DNA of 64,000 nt from JAJDAT01 sp964344185 (GCA_964344185.1 CAYFMN010000008.1:1-64000), one strand, 5' to 3'; shown: positions 19,701 to 27,708, numbered from the stretch's first letter. Numbers and translations are program-made. The notes: generated by a model not told the origin, from the letters alone.

Positions 19701-22239
19701 CAACGGCCAACAAAGCATTGATTACCGTGTTCTGGATCGTTGCGGCGTCGGTGTCAAACTCGCCAAACGCCAGGGTTGTGGCGTTAGCGTCGTTGCCGGT
19801 GGTTCCTACGAGATCGTTTTCGGTTCCTGCCGTGTTCTGAATGGTCAAGGTATTTGGGTCGAGTAATAGAGTTCCCCCTTGACCGTTTGCCGCGCCAATT
19901 TGAACGTCTCCTCTAAACGCTAGATTTTCCTTGCCGGATACTTCGACGAAACCGCCATCGCCGGAGGTTGCGCCGCCGCGCGCGTTGATCGTTCCGAAAT
20001 ATCTAGTCACATCGTCGGCCCAAACGATGATTTTGCCGCCGTTGCCAGTGTTGATGGCGTCGGCGTTGATCGTTGCGTTTGTTCCAATATAGGTTTGGTA
20101 AGCGTTACGTATGTCATCGTTCTTGCCCTGGAAATCTCCGCCGATCAGAATCGTTCCTCCGCCAACGTCGCCGGAAGCCTCGAGTATCGCGCTGTCGAAC
20201 AGGCCTACCTTATATCCCAATACATGAATCGATCCGCCCGCTTGTCCTGCCATCGTATTGGCGGCGTTTAGGATGCCGCCTACGAAAACAAGAGCGCCGT
20301 CTCCGCCTTCAATCGCGATGTTACCGCCTGGAGAAGCAACCATTGCCGTGGAAGCGACCATAATGGCAGAACCATTGATCGTAAAATCGCCGCCGCCGGT
20401 GTTGATCGAAGCGGATTGTACGGTCGCGTCGGTTACGGCGTGTTTGTCTTTAGTGTAAGTTCCGCCGCCGATCAAAGAATGCTGTTTGGTTTTAAATTGT
20501 CCCAACGAAACCGCGCCGCCGTTGGTTGCGATGTCGGCGTTGATTTCGATTTTTGGCAAGGCCCCGTTCGATCCGCAAAGTCGCGCCGCCGGCATGTAGG
20601 ACCCCGAAATATTGGCGGGTAATTCTGTCGACCCTGCATCCGCCGTTAAAAAACCGCCGTTGGTACCGATAGAGGCGTTGACAATAATATCCGCTCCGGC
20701 GATCAGGTTTATGTCTAATATTCCGTTTACCGATGTAATGGTGTCGTTGACAACGATGTCGCCGTGCGCAGTCAGCGTCAACGAAGTGTTGCCGCCCGAC
20801 GATTTTAAGATTGCTGTCGAAATCGTGATCGTGCCTTTTTCCAGTCCCTGACCGCTGGTGACGATGTGAACGCTGGCGCCTGCGTTCAACGCGGTTTCGA
20901 TGGTGGTGACCGAAATCTGCGAACCGTTGCCGTTACCCGGACCGCTGACGATTTCGATATTAGTCGGATCGAGCAACCAGGCGCCTCCCTGTCCCTGTGG
21001 AGCAGACACATCCGGCGATCTCGTTACGTTTAAAAAACTTTTGCCGGAGGTTTCGATGAAACCGCCATTGCCTGCGGTGAGGCCGCCGCGGGCAGATAGG
21101 GAACCAAATACCTTTGTGGAATTTTCAGACCAGATAATAATTTTGCCGCCGGCGCGAATCGAAGACGATTCTAAAACCGTTGCGTTTTGGGCGTTATGAA
21201 TATTTGGATTTTGGCCCTGCCGGTCCCCGCCCACTAAAACCGTGCCGCCTCCTGCGTCGCCGGAGGCGTTGACCTGGGCGTTGTCCAGATTGACTTCGTT
21301 GCCGAGTATATGGATCGTGCCGCCTTGTTCGCCGTCTTCCAATCCCGAAGCGTTCAGCGTTCCCGCGACACGAACTTCGCCGTCGTCGCCGCCTTTAAGT
21401 ACGATGCCCCCTTCTTCCTCTTGGATACTTTGGACGTCAATAATGCCGTCGTTATTGATTACTTGATCGACGATACCTTTGGCCGTTTGCGCTTCTAAGA
21501 TGACTGTTCCCGCGTCGGCGTAAATCTCGCCGCTGTTATTGACGAGAGCTTTAAGCGGAATTCCGTCCGGACCGATTACTTGTTGAGCCACTTCGCTATC
21601 GACTTCAAGTTGAATCAATTCATCGCCGTAAAGGTCCACCGTAAACACTTCGCCCGAAGCAAGCGTTACTTTACCGAGTTTGGCTTGGATCACTCCCGAG
21701 TTATCGACGCCTGGCGCCACTAGGGCGACGAGTCCGGCGTCGGCGGCGGTGATTTTGCCTTTGTTGACCACAAACGCGTTCTTTGGCGACGGGATATTGA
21801 AGTTGTAGCGGCCCGCTAGAAAGTCGTCGTCGTGAATATCGCTGGTGGAGGCGAGCAATCCGTTGACGTCGACGCGCGCCGATTGTCCGAAGATGATACC
21901 GTTGGGATTGATTAAAAATACGTTGCCGTTAGCGGCCAGTTTGCCGAGAATCTCGCTAACTTTAGTGCCTTGGACTCGGTTGAGGGCGGTGGCGTTGGAA
22001 GAGGGTTGTTTGAATTCGACCCCTTCGTGCGATTGAATCGAAAAATCTTTCCAGTGGACGATGGTTTTATCGGAAGACTGCTGGATTATAAGTTCGTTAG
22101 GGGAGGGCTGTTGGATAACGGCGTTGCCAGCGACGATTTGCCCGTTGGTAGGAAGCGCATACAACCACGTAGGTAAAAATATCTGGAGCGATATGAGAAA
22201 AGACGTTATGAATTTGAATTTTTTCAGAAATTCAACCAT
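10783..22239 (-). CDS. Filamentous haemagglutinin-like two-partner-secretion exoprotein (TpsA)
   Basis: About 3,818 residues, secreted across the outer membrane by the FhaC/ShlB partner encoded upstream. Residues 1-28 form a signal peptide (KKFK, then a hydrophobic stretch, ending LYA). It is followed by LPTNGQIVAG, the conserved start of TPS domains, and NPNGI at about 111-115. Two haemagglutinin blocks follow, each with a GGD.QG.N...G..I.VW pattern and ending in E(T/V)SGK. Then come five long tandem repeats and a Gly/Pro-rich linker before a short C-terminal region with no toxin-like domain. The frame is open to a TTG at 22386, but the ATG at 22239 puts the signal peptide at the N terminus. 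The gene is GC-richer than its neighbours. The 14163-14172 N run leaves the frame open but the length uncertain. Likely an adhesin or surface fibre. Confidence 0.9.
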   Translation of the reverse strand: MVEFLKKFKFITSFLISLQIFLPTWLYALPTNGQIVAGNAVIQQPSPNELIIQQSSDKTIVHWKDFSIQSHEGVEFKQPSSNATALNRVQGTKVSEILGKLAANGNVFLINPNGIIFGQSARVDVNGLLASTSDIHDDDFLAGRYNFNIPSPKNAFVVNKGKITAADAGLVALVAPGVDNSGVIQAKLGKVTLASGEVFTVDLYGDELIQLEVDSEVAQQVIGPDGIPLKALVNNSGEIYADAGTVILEAQTAKGIVDQVINNDGIIDVQSIQEEEGGIVLKGGDDGEVRVAGTLNASGLEDGEQGGTIHILGNEVNLDNAQVNASGDAGGGTVLVGGDRQGQNPNIHNAQNATVLESSSIRAGGKIIIWSENSTKVFGSLSARGGLTAGNGGFIETSGKSFLNVTRSPDVSAPQGQGGAWLLDPTNIEIVSGPGNGNGSQISVTTIETALNAGASVHIVTSGQGLEKGTITISTAILKSSGGNTSLTLTAHGDIVVNDTITSVNGILDINLIAGADIIVNASIGTNGGFLTADAGSTELPANISGSYMPAARLCGSNGALPKIEINADIATNGGAVSLGQFKTKQHSLIGGGTYTKDKHAVTDATVQSASINTGGGDFTINGSAIMVASTAMVASPGGNIAIEGGDGALVFVGGILNAANTMAGQAGGSIHVLGYKVGLFDSAILEASGDVGGGTILIGGDFQGKNDDIRNAYQTYIGTNATINADAINTGNGGKIIVWADDVTRYFGTINARGGATSGDGGFVEVSGKENLAFRGDVQIGAANGQGGTLLLDPNTLTIQNTAGTENDLVGTTGNDANATTLAFGEFDTDAATIQNTVINALLAVDGNTVILQADLDITINSDAPINNTGGGDLTLQAGRDIFVNGAITLGGDGILTLSAADAASPSTSTTGQIVLAATGDLTTATGNINLTAGTGNDAITWNGATATTTTGAVLFNSSMQTGGNVTINTEGGAVTFSAVRIQNQVNVDTTNNSAAGALITVNGAFRGTTTTANAKVINLNAGTANIDLNGNLGLSTNDTTRAGAVTLTGANINMAGASIFSRDRAININGQINLSSGAVVIDNDSQGSASANINLDAIQGAQALTLTASGTSTLNLDGNIGNVTALNGLTVNGRSTLSGITIRTSGDAISFSNAVTLDVGATSINTTFGAAAGANLTFNGTINGAQNLTLSSGTGGTLNINSTIGNSTALTGLTLFSGQNIAQSGAWISSGTTSITTTFNSANITLNNAGNNFSGTVALNTNGTGNATLDNGGNALALAASTVGGDLAVTAGGAITDSGVLLVTGTSSFTTDVNDISITLDQASAFTGAVSVTTQTGGGSTANVSITNVASNLTLGPSTARGTLTVSAAGTITVSGAIVSDSTTALTATGTNSDIVLNAGITTAGGVTISADDSVTANANGDITMSGSAALSVTANANTANGDTGDLINMTNGALWDAGSGTITLTATGTNSGDITLGGLLTTNATASAATVTADAAVFDGGDLHVDIVAASGTINLTGLQGIGAGGNGAVETNTAILSGDSNQSFQVANSTTSLTALTLTLDPGSTADTYTITDPNATLTLTDSGTNLNIGGISLSAGNLNFTLTQDTGNLTTSGNIDINSGNFSVTTTAGSQTYSNTIDANNVTLNADGTNSDVNINNAITTVSGGAVTITADDSVTANASGDITASGAGAISVTANTATTNGDSADLITMADGTLWDGGSGTITLVTTGANSTDITLGGLLTTNATASAVIVTTDAANGGQIIDAGDTHVEIVAASGGLVIDGSNIGPSSNFIETTIDSIDLDNTSTGNVFISESDAITVTKLNQAASTGTLRLDAAGTITFNGAVTWNAGGVQINATGQNSDILVNAAMSNSGSGGNVNIRAADSVIFAATGDITADSLSVNIIANNDNLSGDSGNVLTMANGTLIDATAGTIALTSTGANAGSITLGGLTTTNATASAISVNSAVAIIDGGDTHVDAVATSGTITLRGVTGIGSAGSINVNTAALDVESNQSILVNSSTTLTDLTMTVDPGSTADTYTITDGGNLTLSLTDSGTDLDIGGISLSAGNLNFTLTQDTGNLTTSGNIDINSGNFSVTTTDGSQTYSNTIAANNVTLNADGQNSDVNVNGNITTVSGGVVTITADDSVSFAADVVANGTGGIVVTSNTATTVGDTGDIITMGSGNKLDSGGTIAVTSTGANAGNITLGRLITTDSSNTAITVTAGNGNAILDGNGSTQNTVTTGGRLVIDSINGVGTSGDSLELTVGSVDVDNTSSGGIFLTEADNINIVKLNSSSANGDITVSSAGTMNITVDGAIAAGSGNVSLTASAGSIEDTAGTSNAKITTTGNISLTASAGVGQSAVLEIASSSNLTVDANQSIQVASSTTLTDLTVTLNPATTADTYTITDGGNLTLSLTDSGTDLDIGGISLSAGNLNFTLTTDTGNLTTSGNIDINSGNFSVTTTDGSQTYSNTIAANNVTLDANGTNSDVNLNNTITTASGGVVTITADDSVVATANGDITNAGAGALSVTANTNTTNGDTGDLITMADGTVWNAGSGTITLTSSGANAGNIAIGQTTTTSGSNTATTIITAAGIVDAGDTGGVDIFNGGRLILTAATGVGDGGGIEINISNMEITNSTSGAIRVTNTGGMNLRNISQSGGGDVVISNIASGNLLINVSNGINLGXXXXSNVNLTNLAGSIDDNTGTALTKIATTGSITLVALTGIGASNAIEIASSANLTLDANQSINVVSSTTLTDLTVTLDPGSTADTYTITDSGNLTLSLTDSGTDLNIDGLSLTAGNLNFTLTQDTGDLTTSGNIDINSGNFSVTTTAGSQTYSNTLDANNVTLSADGQNSDVNISNVITTVVGASVTITADDSVQFLTASANIISNGAGNTSISANTATTNGDTGDIISMVGGSLINSGSGTITLTSTGANSGDITLGRLLTGNGTGSAITVTAGTGAVLDGNTTTQNFVAASGGMVIDAAAGVGTSGEALELTVDSVDIDNTGSGGIFLTEVDNLNVVKLNSSSANGDITVSAGGTMNITADGAIAAGSGNVSLTATAGSIEDTAGTGNAKITTTGTISLTASAGVGQSAVLETASSANLTINANQSIQVASSTTLTDLTLTLDPGSTTDTYTITDGGNLTLTLTDSGTDVDMGGISLSAGNLNFTLTTDTGNLTTSGNINVNSGNFSATTTAGGQTLSNTLAANNLTLDANGTNSDLNINNTITTAAGGAVTLTADDSIIFTAAGDITASGAGNVSITANTNNAAGNNFNTIDMANGTVINAGSGTITLTSTGINAGTLDVSGLTTTNATTSAVTLNTNSSITDAGDTNVDVVAANGRLVMSANIGIGSANALEITADSLNASNSVSNNIALVETNDISVIQLSNSANAGTVSLTASAGSITVASGGSGVTSTNGALSLTATGVNSDIILNSAINSGTGSVTLVADDSVTADAGGDITMTGAAALIVTANNTATNGDTGDLVTMADGTLWDAGSGTISLQATGVNGGDITLGKLTTTNSTNTAVTLSTNAGIVEGGVTGTCGGGISAGCNIVASNGRLVVDAVTGIGSAGIINGGGSIITPGAVKIDTQSVDIDNTTSGAINLFERATTNIVKVNQAGPNNLTISFDGAPGTTLIGSANATVTGGVKRLINRQPAPVSGGGGPGSGGGPSPAALQQLNTRFDITVSTTRAEIRGLILSGERVTTDNISKSQLLGREMQDLVEFAGSQTNKTVTQMVVEETVLSNRRFKPSISSVSSSSTESATTVQEAALSDANSTSTAIVVDPFEVQFDILEINGPEAGEPETQP
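12651..17600 (-). repeat. Five tandem ~1.1-kb repeats inside the haemagglutinin gene
   Basis: The same protein block (GNLNFTL, then TSGNI, NSGNFS and SNT..ANN) recurs five times. The matching DNA anchor starts at 12651, 13752, 14856, 15948 and 17364. Spacings are 1101, 1104, 1092 and 1416 bp, all multiples of three, giving units of 364-368 residues and one enlarged unit of 472. A DPGSTADTYTITD motif precedes most blocks. The 10-N gap at 14163 falls inside this array, as expected for a repeat-induced assembly break. Confidence 0.85.
14163..14172. other. Assembly gap (10 N) inside the exoprotein gene
   Basis: Ten Ns within the repeat array. The frame stays open if exactly ten bases are assumed, but the same fixed length at two other places shows it is a placeholder. 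Confidence 0.95.
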
Positions 22240-22590
22240 TTGCGTCCCAATTTTTAGGAAGGTCGAAATTGGATTATGGCACAAATTGTTTTGATATTGA
22301 GACAAACGAAGTTTGAAGCGTGAATTTCTTAGCCCAAAAATATTTACTCTAAGTTTCCACTTATCAATAGTTTTTGAATCCGTCAAAAACCTACATGAAG
22401 GAAGTTTTTGAATGTTTTTGTAAGAGCAATAGAATAGAGGGGGCGCTTAGGAATTATCTTATATTTAGGTAGGATGAGTTATGTTACATGCGATTTCTTC
22501 GAAAATTTAATATGACACAATAATTACATTTCGATTTACTTCCGAAACCCGAAAATGAAATTGGCCTTGATTGGATCAATTTCTTTATTC

Positions 22591-22688
22591 AGGAACCTCT
22601 AAAGATTGAGATTTGCAAAGAAACTAGCCCTAATTATAAGGGCAGTCAATGGCAAGCTGATAAAAATATGAATTCTTAGAGGTCCTCA
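22591..22688. repeat. MITE-like palindromic repeat, copy 2
   Basis: Same ends as the copy at 3424 (AGGAACCTCTAA to TTAGAGGTCCTC) and a largely matching interior; the internal hairpin (ACTAGCCCT...AGGGCAGT) is decayed. It lies between the end of the TPS transporter gene and the start of the exoprotein gene, so it is carried on any read-through transcript of that operon. The rest of 22387-22590 shows nothing recognisable. Confidence 0.75.
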
Positions 22689-22696
22689 TTAAATAA

Positions 22697-24434
22697 TCAA
22701 TAACGATAAAACACTTTAAAAAATAATCGAAAGTGTTTATGGTCTTCAGACTCAACCCGGGCGGAAAGAGGTTTGGCGAGCTCGAAGTAACCGGAAAATT
22801 GTTGGGTCAAGTTGTATCTAACCCCGCCGCCTGTGGTGGCAATTGATTGATGGGCGTCAGTTCCTTCCTCGGCTCCTTTTTCCCAAACAGAACCGTAATC
22901 AAAGAAAACATAATATTGCATGTCTCTAAAGAATTTTTTTCGCAAAGATTTAGCAAACCGTAACTCGGCTTTCGCGCTCCAACCAGTGTCGCCCGATATT
23001 TCAGAAAAGTCGTAGCCGCGTCCAAACTCCGTGCCGCCGACGGTAAATTCTTCGGACGCTAAAAGATGATTGAAAGAATATTGCCACGCTCCGGATGCGA
23101 AAAACATCCAGCTTGGCGCCAGGTATTGCAGGCGCGTGAATCCACCTGAAATTTTGGAGTAATCGCTTTCACCCCGGGAACGAGTGAGATTGGCGGTTCC
23201 AGTTTTTGTCGCGTCGAGCAGGTTAAAGCCTCTGCGTANNNNNNNNNNGATTAACCCCTCCGTAACTGTCGACCCAGTCGTAGCCCGTTTGAAAATAAAT
23301 ACTTCGCAGCCTGTCTCTCGAGCTTAATTCGCCCAAAACGTCTGTCTTAGAGTTTAAAGTGGCGAATCCGAAGAAGGAGGTCAGGTTTTCTTCGCGGGTG
23401 CGAATCCACGGATGCGTGATTAATGCGTTGACAACGTTACTTTTCCCCTGTACCTCGAATTCTTTGAGGGTGTGTCCGGGTTTGGTCCAGCTTAGGCTAC
23501 CGGATAACTGAAATTTTGCGCCGTCGAACCCTAAAGGTTCTGTGTGCGTGACCTTGGCGTATTTCACTTCTTCAGTTTGGGTCGAGGAAGTTACCAGCAA
23601 TTCGGTGGATTCTGACAGGCCGAACGCAGAGTTTTCCTTGATGCTGACGGAACCGACCAACTGACCGCTGAACTTGGAGCCGCGGTTGTCCAAACCTAAA
23701 CCGCCCTCCAAAACCTGATGCTTGACGAGGAAGGTAAGCTCCGAAGCCCCTTTTTTCTTTTTCGAGGGAGAGAGGACGGACTTCACCTGCAATCCCGGTA
23801 GATCGTTTGCTAAAAGCGTATAGCGTTCCAGGACGGCGGCTTTAAGAGGGCGCGACCGTCGGATTTTATTACCGAATTTTTTTAACAGCCTGTCTGAATC
23901 GGATGGGTCGCCCTTGATATTGATTTTACTGATGTAGCCTTCAATAACTTTGACGCGAATCAATCCCTTTTCGATGCGTTGCGGTGGGACAATAACTTTC
24001 GAAAGGATATAACCGTCGTTTCGGTATTTGACGGTAAAGTCGGCGGCGAGTGTATACACATCCGCCATCGATACCTCTTTATTGAGGAAATTTTTATAAA
24101 GCGAAAAAAAGTCGCCCTTCTTGTAAACAGTGCTTCCTTCGATGAGGATGTCTTTCAGAATAAACCTGAACATATCCAGTTTAGGATCAAGCGCAGGTTT
24201 TTTTAGTTTGGGAGTTTTGAATTTCTTTTTAAATTTTGGGACCTGGGGTTCTTCGAACCGTTTTTCAAATCGATCAGGCAACACCTGATCTGGAATAGTT
24301 TGCGCTTCGGCTTTTTCTAAACAGGGAGAAAAAAGTAAATTTAGTAATCCAAAATAAAGCAAGGTCAAGAGGCTTTGCTTGAAAAAATATTCGAATATCG
24401 GAACTTTGGGGGGCGCGTGACTTATTGGATACAA
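22697..24434 (-). CDS. Two-partner-secretion outer-membrane transporter (TpsB, FhaC/ShlB family)
   Basis: About 579 residues. The N-terminal hydrophobic segment ends in AEAQ (signal peptide). A Lys/Pro-rich linker precedes a POTRA domain (about 90-165, with FILKDILIEGSTVY and RNDGYILSKVIVPPQ). A 16-stranded-barrel region follows, with the FhaC-type GGTEFGRGYD motif and a C-terminal aromatic F-K-V-F-Y-R-Y. It exports the exoprotein encoded downstream. A 10-N gap at 23239-23248 breaks the frame: read as ten bases, translation stops four codons later. With a gap length divisible by three it continues as RRGFNLLDATKTG into the rest of the barrel, so the gene is most likely intact. The start codon is uncertain within the first 25 residues. 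Confidence 0.85.
23239..23248. other. Assembly gap (10 N) inside the TpsB gene
   Basis: The reading frame on the far side requires a gap length that is a multiple of three, so ten is not the true length. Confidence 0.95.
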
Positions 24435-24601
24435 GGGTATTTTTCCGATTTTGAGTGGTTTAAAAAATTAACATGGAAGTATATCACGGCCATTTAACAG
24501 GCTTTTAACTCGTTTGGGAGATTAGTTGTAAGAGGTTAAGAATCAACGCTGAATATTTTTTTACTGCAACCTCTGTAATTAAAGACTTTAAGAATTTCGT
24601 C

Positions 24602-24631
24602 TTGGCGGTTCAATGTTTTAATTGATACAAT
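24602..24631 (+). promoter_or_regulatory. Possible promoter of the radical SAM pair
   Basis: TTGGCG (24602-24607), 18-bp spacer, TACAAT (24626-24631). It ends only 6 nt before the ATG at 24638, which would give a leaderless or near-leaderless transcript. The remainder of the 24435-24637 divergent intergenic region shows no other clear signal. Confidence 0.35.
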
Positions 24632-24637
24632 GCCCCC

Positions 24638-26122
24638 ATGTTTAAGCTGTTATTCTACCCTTACCTAAAGAAAAACTTTTTTTGCGAACATTTGTGGTTC
24701 CGAGTCAGCCTGCATCAAGACGGTAGAATGGAACCTTGCAGTTGCGCCATTTCCGAGATGGAACCGCAGGGCAATGATTCTTCTATCCTGTCGATTTGGA
24801 ACAACGCGCTGTTTCAAAAAACTCGCCAATACTTGATCGACGGGATGAAACAACCAGGAAAAGTTCCGACCGAAGATCCTGGCATTTTTGATTGTTGCGC
24901 TTCCTGTCCGGTGGCCGAGCCTCAGCGATTTCAAAATAAGGACGATTATTATTCTATTTTGCGAAATATAATTCAGCGATTTAAAAGGCGTCCCGGTCAG
25001 ATGATTCGCAAACTTTTGAATTTGAATAAGCTGGTTAAATTTGGCGATAAAGGAGCCTCGTCGATAGACGCCAAGCCGGTGATTGCAAATATAGACGCCA
25101 CAAATTTATGCAATATCCGATGTTTAGAATGCAGCGTGGGTTCGGATGATCATCCACATCCGCGCGGTTTTATGCCGTATCCAGTATATGAAAAAATATT
25201 AGGAGAAATTGGACACGGGCTTTATTACGCGGAATTGTTTCGTTATGGGGAACCATTGCTTAATCCCGATATATTGAAAATGATTCGATTAGCTGAAAAG
25301 AAATACGGCATTATGACGGCAATCTCGACGAACTTTTCTATGGAATTATCGGATGAATTTTTACGAGGACTTGTGGAGTCAGGCTTATCAGAGTTGGTTG
25401 TTGCAGCCGACGACATAAATCAACAGCTATATGAACGATATCGAGTAAGCGGCAAAATAGATACGGTGATCGATAATGTTAAAAGATTGGTTAAAATTCG
25501 TAAAGAAATGAACTCTCATCATCCTCATATCCGATGGCAGACGCTGATTTTTAGTTTTAATGAGAATCGGAAAGAAATTATTGAGAAATTTGTGATGGAA
25601 CTGGGAGTCGATAATTTTTCTTATCGTCCCGCCTATCTTTCGCCTAAAAATTACGACTTGAGACCAAAGGAAACGGAATTGCGAGGCCATCATAAAGATA
25701 AAAAATCTCAGATTCAAAAAGCTGAACTGAACTGTAGTGAGATTGAAGTTGGTGGTGAATATGATTTAACTGTTGAAGTTATTCAAAATGCTTTTAGCGA
25801 AGAGATGCCAGGCTCTTCGGATTCAGGAGGAATCCGAGTTGGCATAAAATTGGCGGATGAAGATAAGGTTGAAGTGGCTGATTTTGATCGTATTTTTTTG
25901 GACAAAGCTTTACTGCCAAATGAAACCGTTCAGCTCGCAAAAAAGTTGCGTTTTGAAGGAATAGACGAGCTTGAGAGGGTTGCCTATTTAAAGATGGATC
26001 TTGTTTATGAAAATAGGTTTTGGTTCGAACAGAATTTAGAAATTCAAAGTCGTCCTTATTATTTGGATGTTAAATTTAAAAAATTAGCCGACATAGAAAT
26101 CTCAGCTGAAAATTCTTCTTAA
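24638..26122 (+). CDS. Radical SAM protein with N-terminal SPASM-like region and C-terminal beta domain
   Basis: 494 residues, predicted cytosolic Fe-S enzyme of unknown substrate. Residues 18-110 look like a SPASM/twitch auxiliary-cluster region (CEHLWFRVSLHQDGRMEPC, SILSIWNNALF, then CCASCPV), here placed before the core. The core has CNIRCLEC (C-x3-C-x2-C) near residue 165 for the [4Fe-4S] cluster and the RYGEPLLNPDI motif. From about residue 365 a beta-rich domain with PNETVQLAKKLRF and RFWFEQN follows, resembling accessory domains of envelope-sugar enzymes. A close paralogue lies 15 nt downstream, and no obvious precursor peptide gene is adjacent. Sugar or surface-polymer modification is possible but unproven. 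Confidence 0.8.
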   Translation: MFKLLFYPYLKKNFFCEHLWFRVSLHQDGRMEPCSCAISEMEPQGNDSSILSIWNNALFQKTRQYLIDGMKQPGKVPTEDPGIFDCCASCPVAEPQRFQNKDDYYSILRNIIQRFKRRPGQMIRKLLNLNKLVKFGDKGASSIDAKPVIANIDATNLCNIRCLECSVGSDDHPHPRGFMPYPVYEKILGEIGHGLYYAELFRYGEPLLNPDILKMIRLAEKKYGIMTAISTNFSMELSDEFLRGLVESGLSELVVAADDINQQLYERYRVSGKIDTVIDNVKRLVKIRKEMNSHHPHIRWQTLIFSFNENRKEIIEKFVMELGVDNFSYRPAYLSPKNYDLRPKETELRGHHKDKKSQIQKAELNCSEIEVGGEYDLTVEVIQNAFSEEMPGSSDSGGIRVGIKLADEDKVEVADFDRIFLDKALLPNETVQLAKKLRFEGIDELERVAYLKMDLVYENRFWFEQNLEIQSRPYYLDVKFKKLADIEISAENSS

Positions 26123-26137
26123 CTAAAGCGAAAGTTT

Positions 26138-27637
26138 ATGCATCGTTTATTAAATCCACTCATTCGAGCTATTTACCGTTTTTTTCGAATATTTTATCGT
26201 TTCCGTCGATTAAATTTTTATTGCGAGCAGTTGTGGCTACGGACCAGTATTTTACAAGATGGGCGATTAGAGCCGTGTAATTGTGCAATTTCCCAAATGG
26301 AACCTAAAGATCCACAACCGTCTATATTAGATACATGGAAGAGTGGACTTTTTGAGTCCACTCGTAAATATCTATTAGATCGTATGCTCAACCCAGGTAA
26401 GATACCTGACGCTAAAAGCGCTTACGATTGTTGCGCCTCTTGTCCCGTGGCTCCTAATCAACGGTTTGATAGAGTTTTTATACGAGATATTATTCGAGAC
26501 TGCGTGGCATTTAAGGCCAAAGTTGCTCCAATTATTGTTTTGAGAAAGCTTGGCAACTTGATGAAATTGATTCGAGAAGTTAATGGCAGACGTTCCCAAA
26601 TTACGGCTTATCCCATGCTTGCCAACTTAGATCCTGCAAATGTTTGTAATTTAAGATGTCCAGAATGCGCGGTGGGCACTGGCGAAATTAACCAACCACA
26701 AGGCATGATGGAATGGGAGACTTATGAAAAAACCTTAAATGAAATTGGACCTTATCTTTTTTATTTAGAGTTGTTTCGGTACGGAGATCCGTTGCTTCAT
26801 AAAGATATTTTAAAAATTATTGAAGTAGCTGAAAAACAATACGGAATTATTACGTTAATTTCTTCAAATTTTTCGATGCCTCTTGACGAAGAATTTTTAA
26901 GAGGTTTGATCAAATCTGGATTGTCGCGCTTGATTGTCGCGATAGACGATATAGAGCAGGATCTTTATGTGAAATATCGAAGAGGCGGCGATGCCAATAG
27001 AGTGATCGATCAGCTAAAAACGTTAATTCGGCTAAAAAAAGAAATGAACTCAGATACGCCGCATATTCGTTGGCAAACGTTGATTTTTAACTTTAACGAA
27101 GATCGCAAAGAAGAGATCGAAAAGTTTGCATGGGATTTAGGAGTGGACGATTTTGGTTTTATGCCGGCTTATCTATCTCCTAATAATTATGATTTAAAGC
27201 CAAAAGAAAAGAAGACCCGTGGCGGTAAGGATAATAGGAAGTCTCAAATTGTTCGAGCGGAAATAGTTTCTGGAAAGGTTTCCCTTGAGGAGCCTTTTCG
27301 ATTGGAAGTTGAAGCGATCCAAAATATTTTTACCGAAGCGATTCCTCCCTCTCCAAAAGACTCTGGGATTCGACTGGGAATTAAGGTGGCGGATAAAGAT
27401 AAAAAAGAAATGGGCGACTTGGGAAGAATTCTTTTCGAAAAAGAATTTAATCCAGGAGAAACAATGACTTTTTCTAAAGAATTCTCATTTCCTCATGATT
27501 TAAAGGTAGAAGATGTTGCCTACTTAAAACTTGATTTCCTTTTAGAAGGTAAGTTTTGGTTTGAGCAAAACATGGAAATCCAAAGCCAACCTTATTTCCT
27601 TGAGATTGAGTTTAAAAAAGAAACCGTAGGACCCTAG
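26138..27637 (+). CDS. Radical SAM protein, tandem paralogue of the preceding gene
   Basis: 499 residues with the same three-part architecture. An N-terminal SPASM-like region (YCEQLWLRTSILQDGRLEPC, SILDTWKSGLF, DCCASCPV) is followed by a radical SAM core with CNLRCPEC and FRYGDPLLHKDI. The C-terminal beta-rich domain has NPGETMTFSKEF and KFWFEQN. A basic amphipathic N-terminal extension (IRAIYRFFRIFYRFRR) is absent from the first copy and might contact the membrane. The 15-nt spacing suggests co-transcription, and the pair arose by an old tandem duplication. The region 27638-27708 before the convergent gene shows no clear terminator. Confidence 0.8.
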   Translation: MHRLLNPLIRAIYRFFRIFYRFRRLNFYCEQLWLRTSILQDGRLEPCNCAISQMEPKDPQPSILDTWKSGLFESTRKYLLDRMLNPGKIPDAKSAYDCCASCPVAPNQRFDRVFIRDIIRDCVAFKAKVAPIIVLRKLGNLMKLIREVNGRRSQITAYPMLANLDPANVCNLRCPECAVGTGEINQPQGMMEWETYEKTLNEIGPYLFYLELFRYGDPLLHKDILKIIEVAEKQYGIITLISSNFSMPLDEEFLRGLIKSGLSRLIVAIDDIEQDLYVKYRRGGDANRVIDQLKTLIRLKKEMNSDTPHIRWQTLIFNFNEDRKEEIEKFAWDLGVDDFGFMPAYLSPNNYDLKPKEKKTRGGKDNRKSQIVRAEIVSGKVSLEEPFRLEVEAIQNIFTEAIPPSPKDSGIRLGIKVADKDKKEMGDLGRILFEKEFNPGETMTFSKEFSFPHDLKVEDVAYLKLDFLLEGKFWFEQNMEIQSQPYFLEIEFKKETVGP

Positions 27638-27708
27638 AAATGCGTTTGAAATCCAACTCTGCAATCAAGGGGCGGTTTCATTGTTTTATTTTTAGTTCTT
27701 TTCAACGA

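Noticed and set aside
11381..21466. A series of long ORFs on the plus strand opposite the exoprotein gene (for example 18953-19840, 17585-18271)
   Set aside because: They are shadows of a repetitive, GC-rich Thr/Gly/Asp coding strand. Their products are Val/Pro/Ala-rich without any domain, and none has gene context.
10783..22239. Contact-dependent inhibition (CdiA-type) toxin
   Set aside because: The C terminus is a short Ser/Thr-rich tail with no VENN-like boundary or nuclease domain, and no immunity gene follows.
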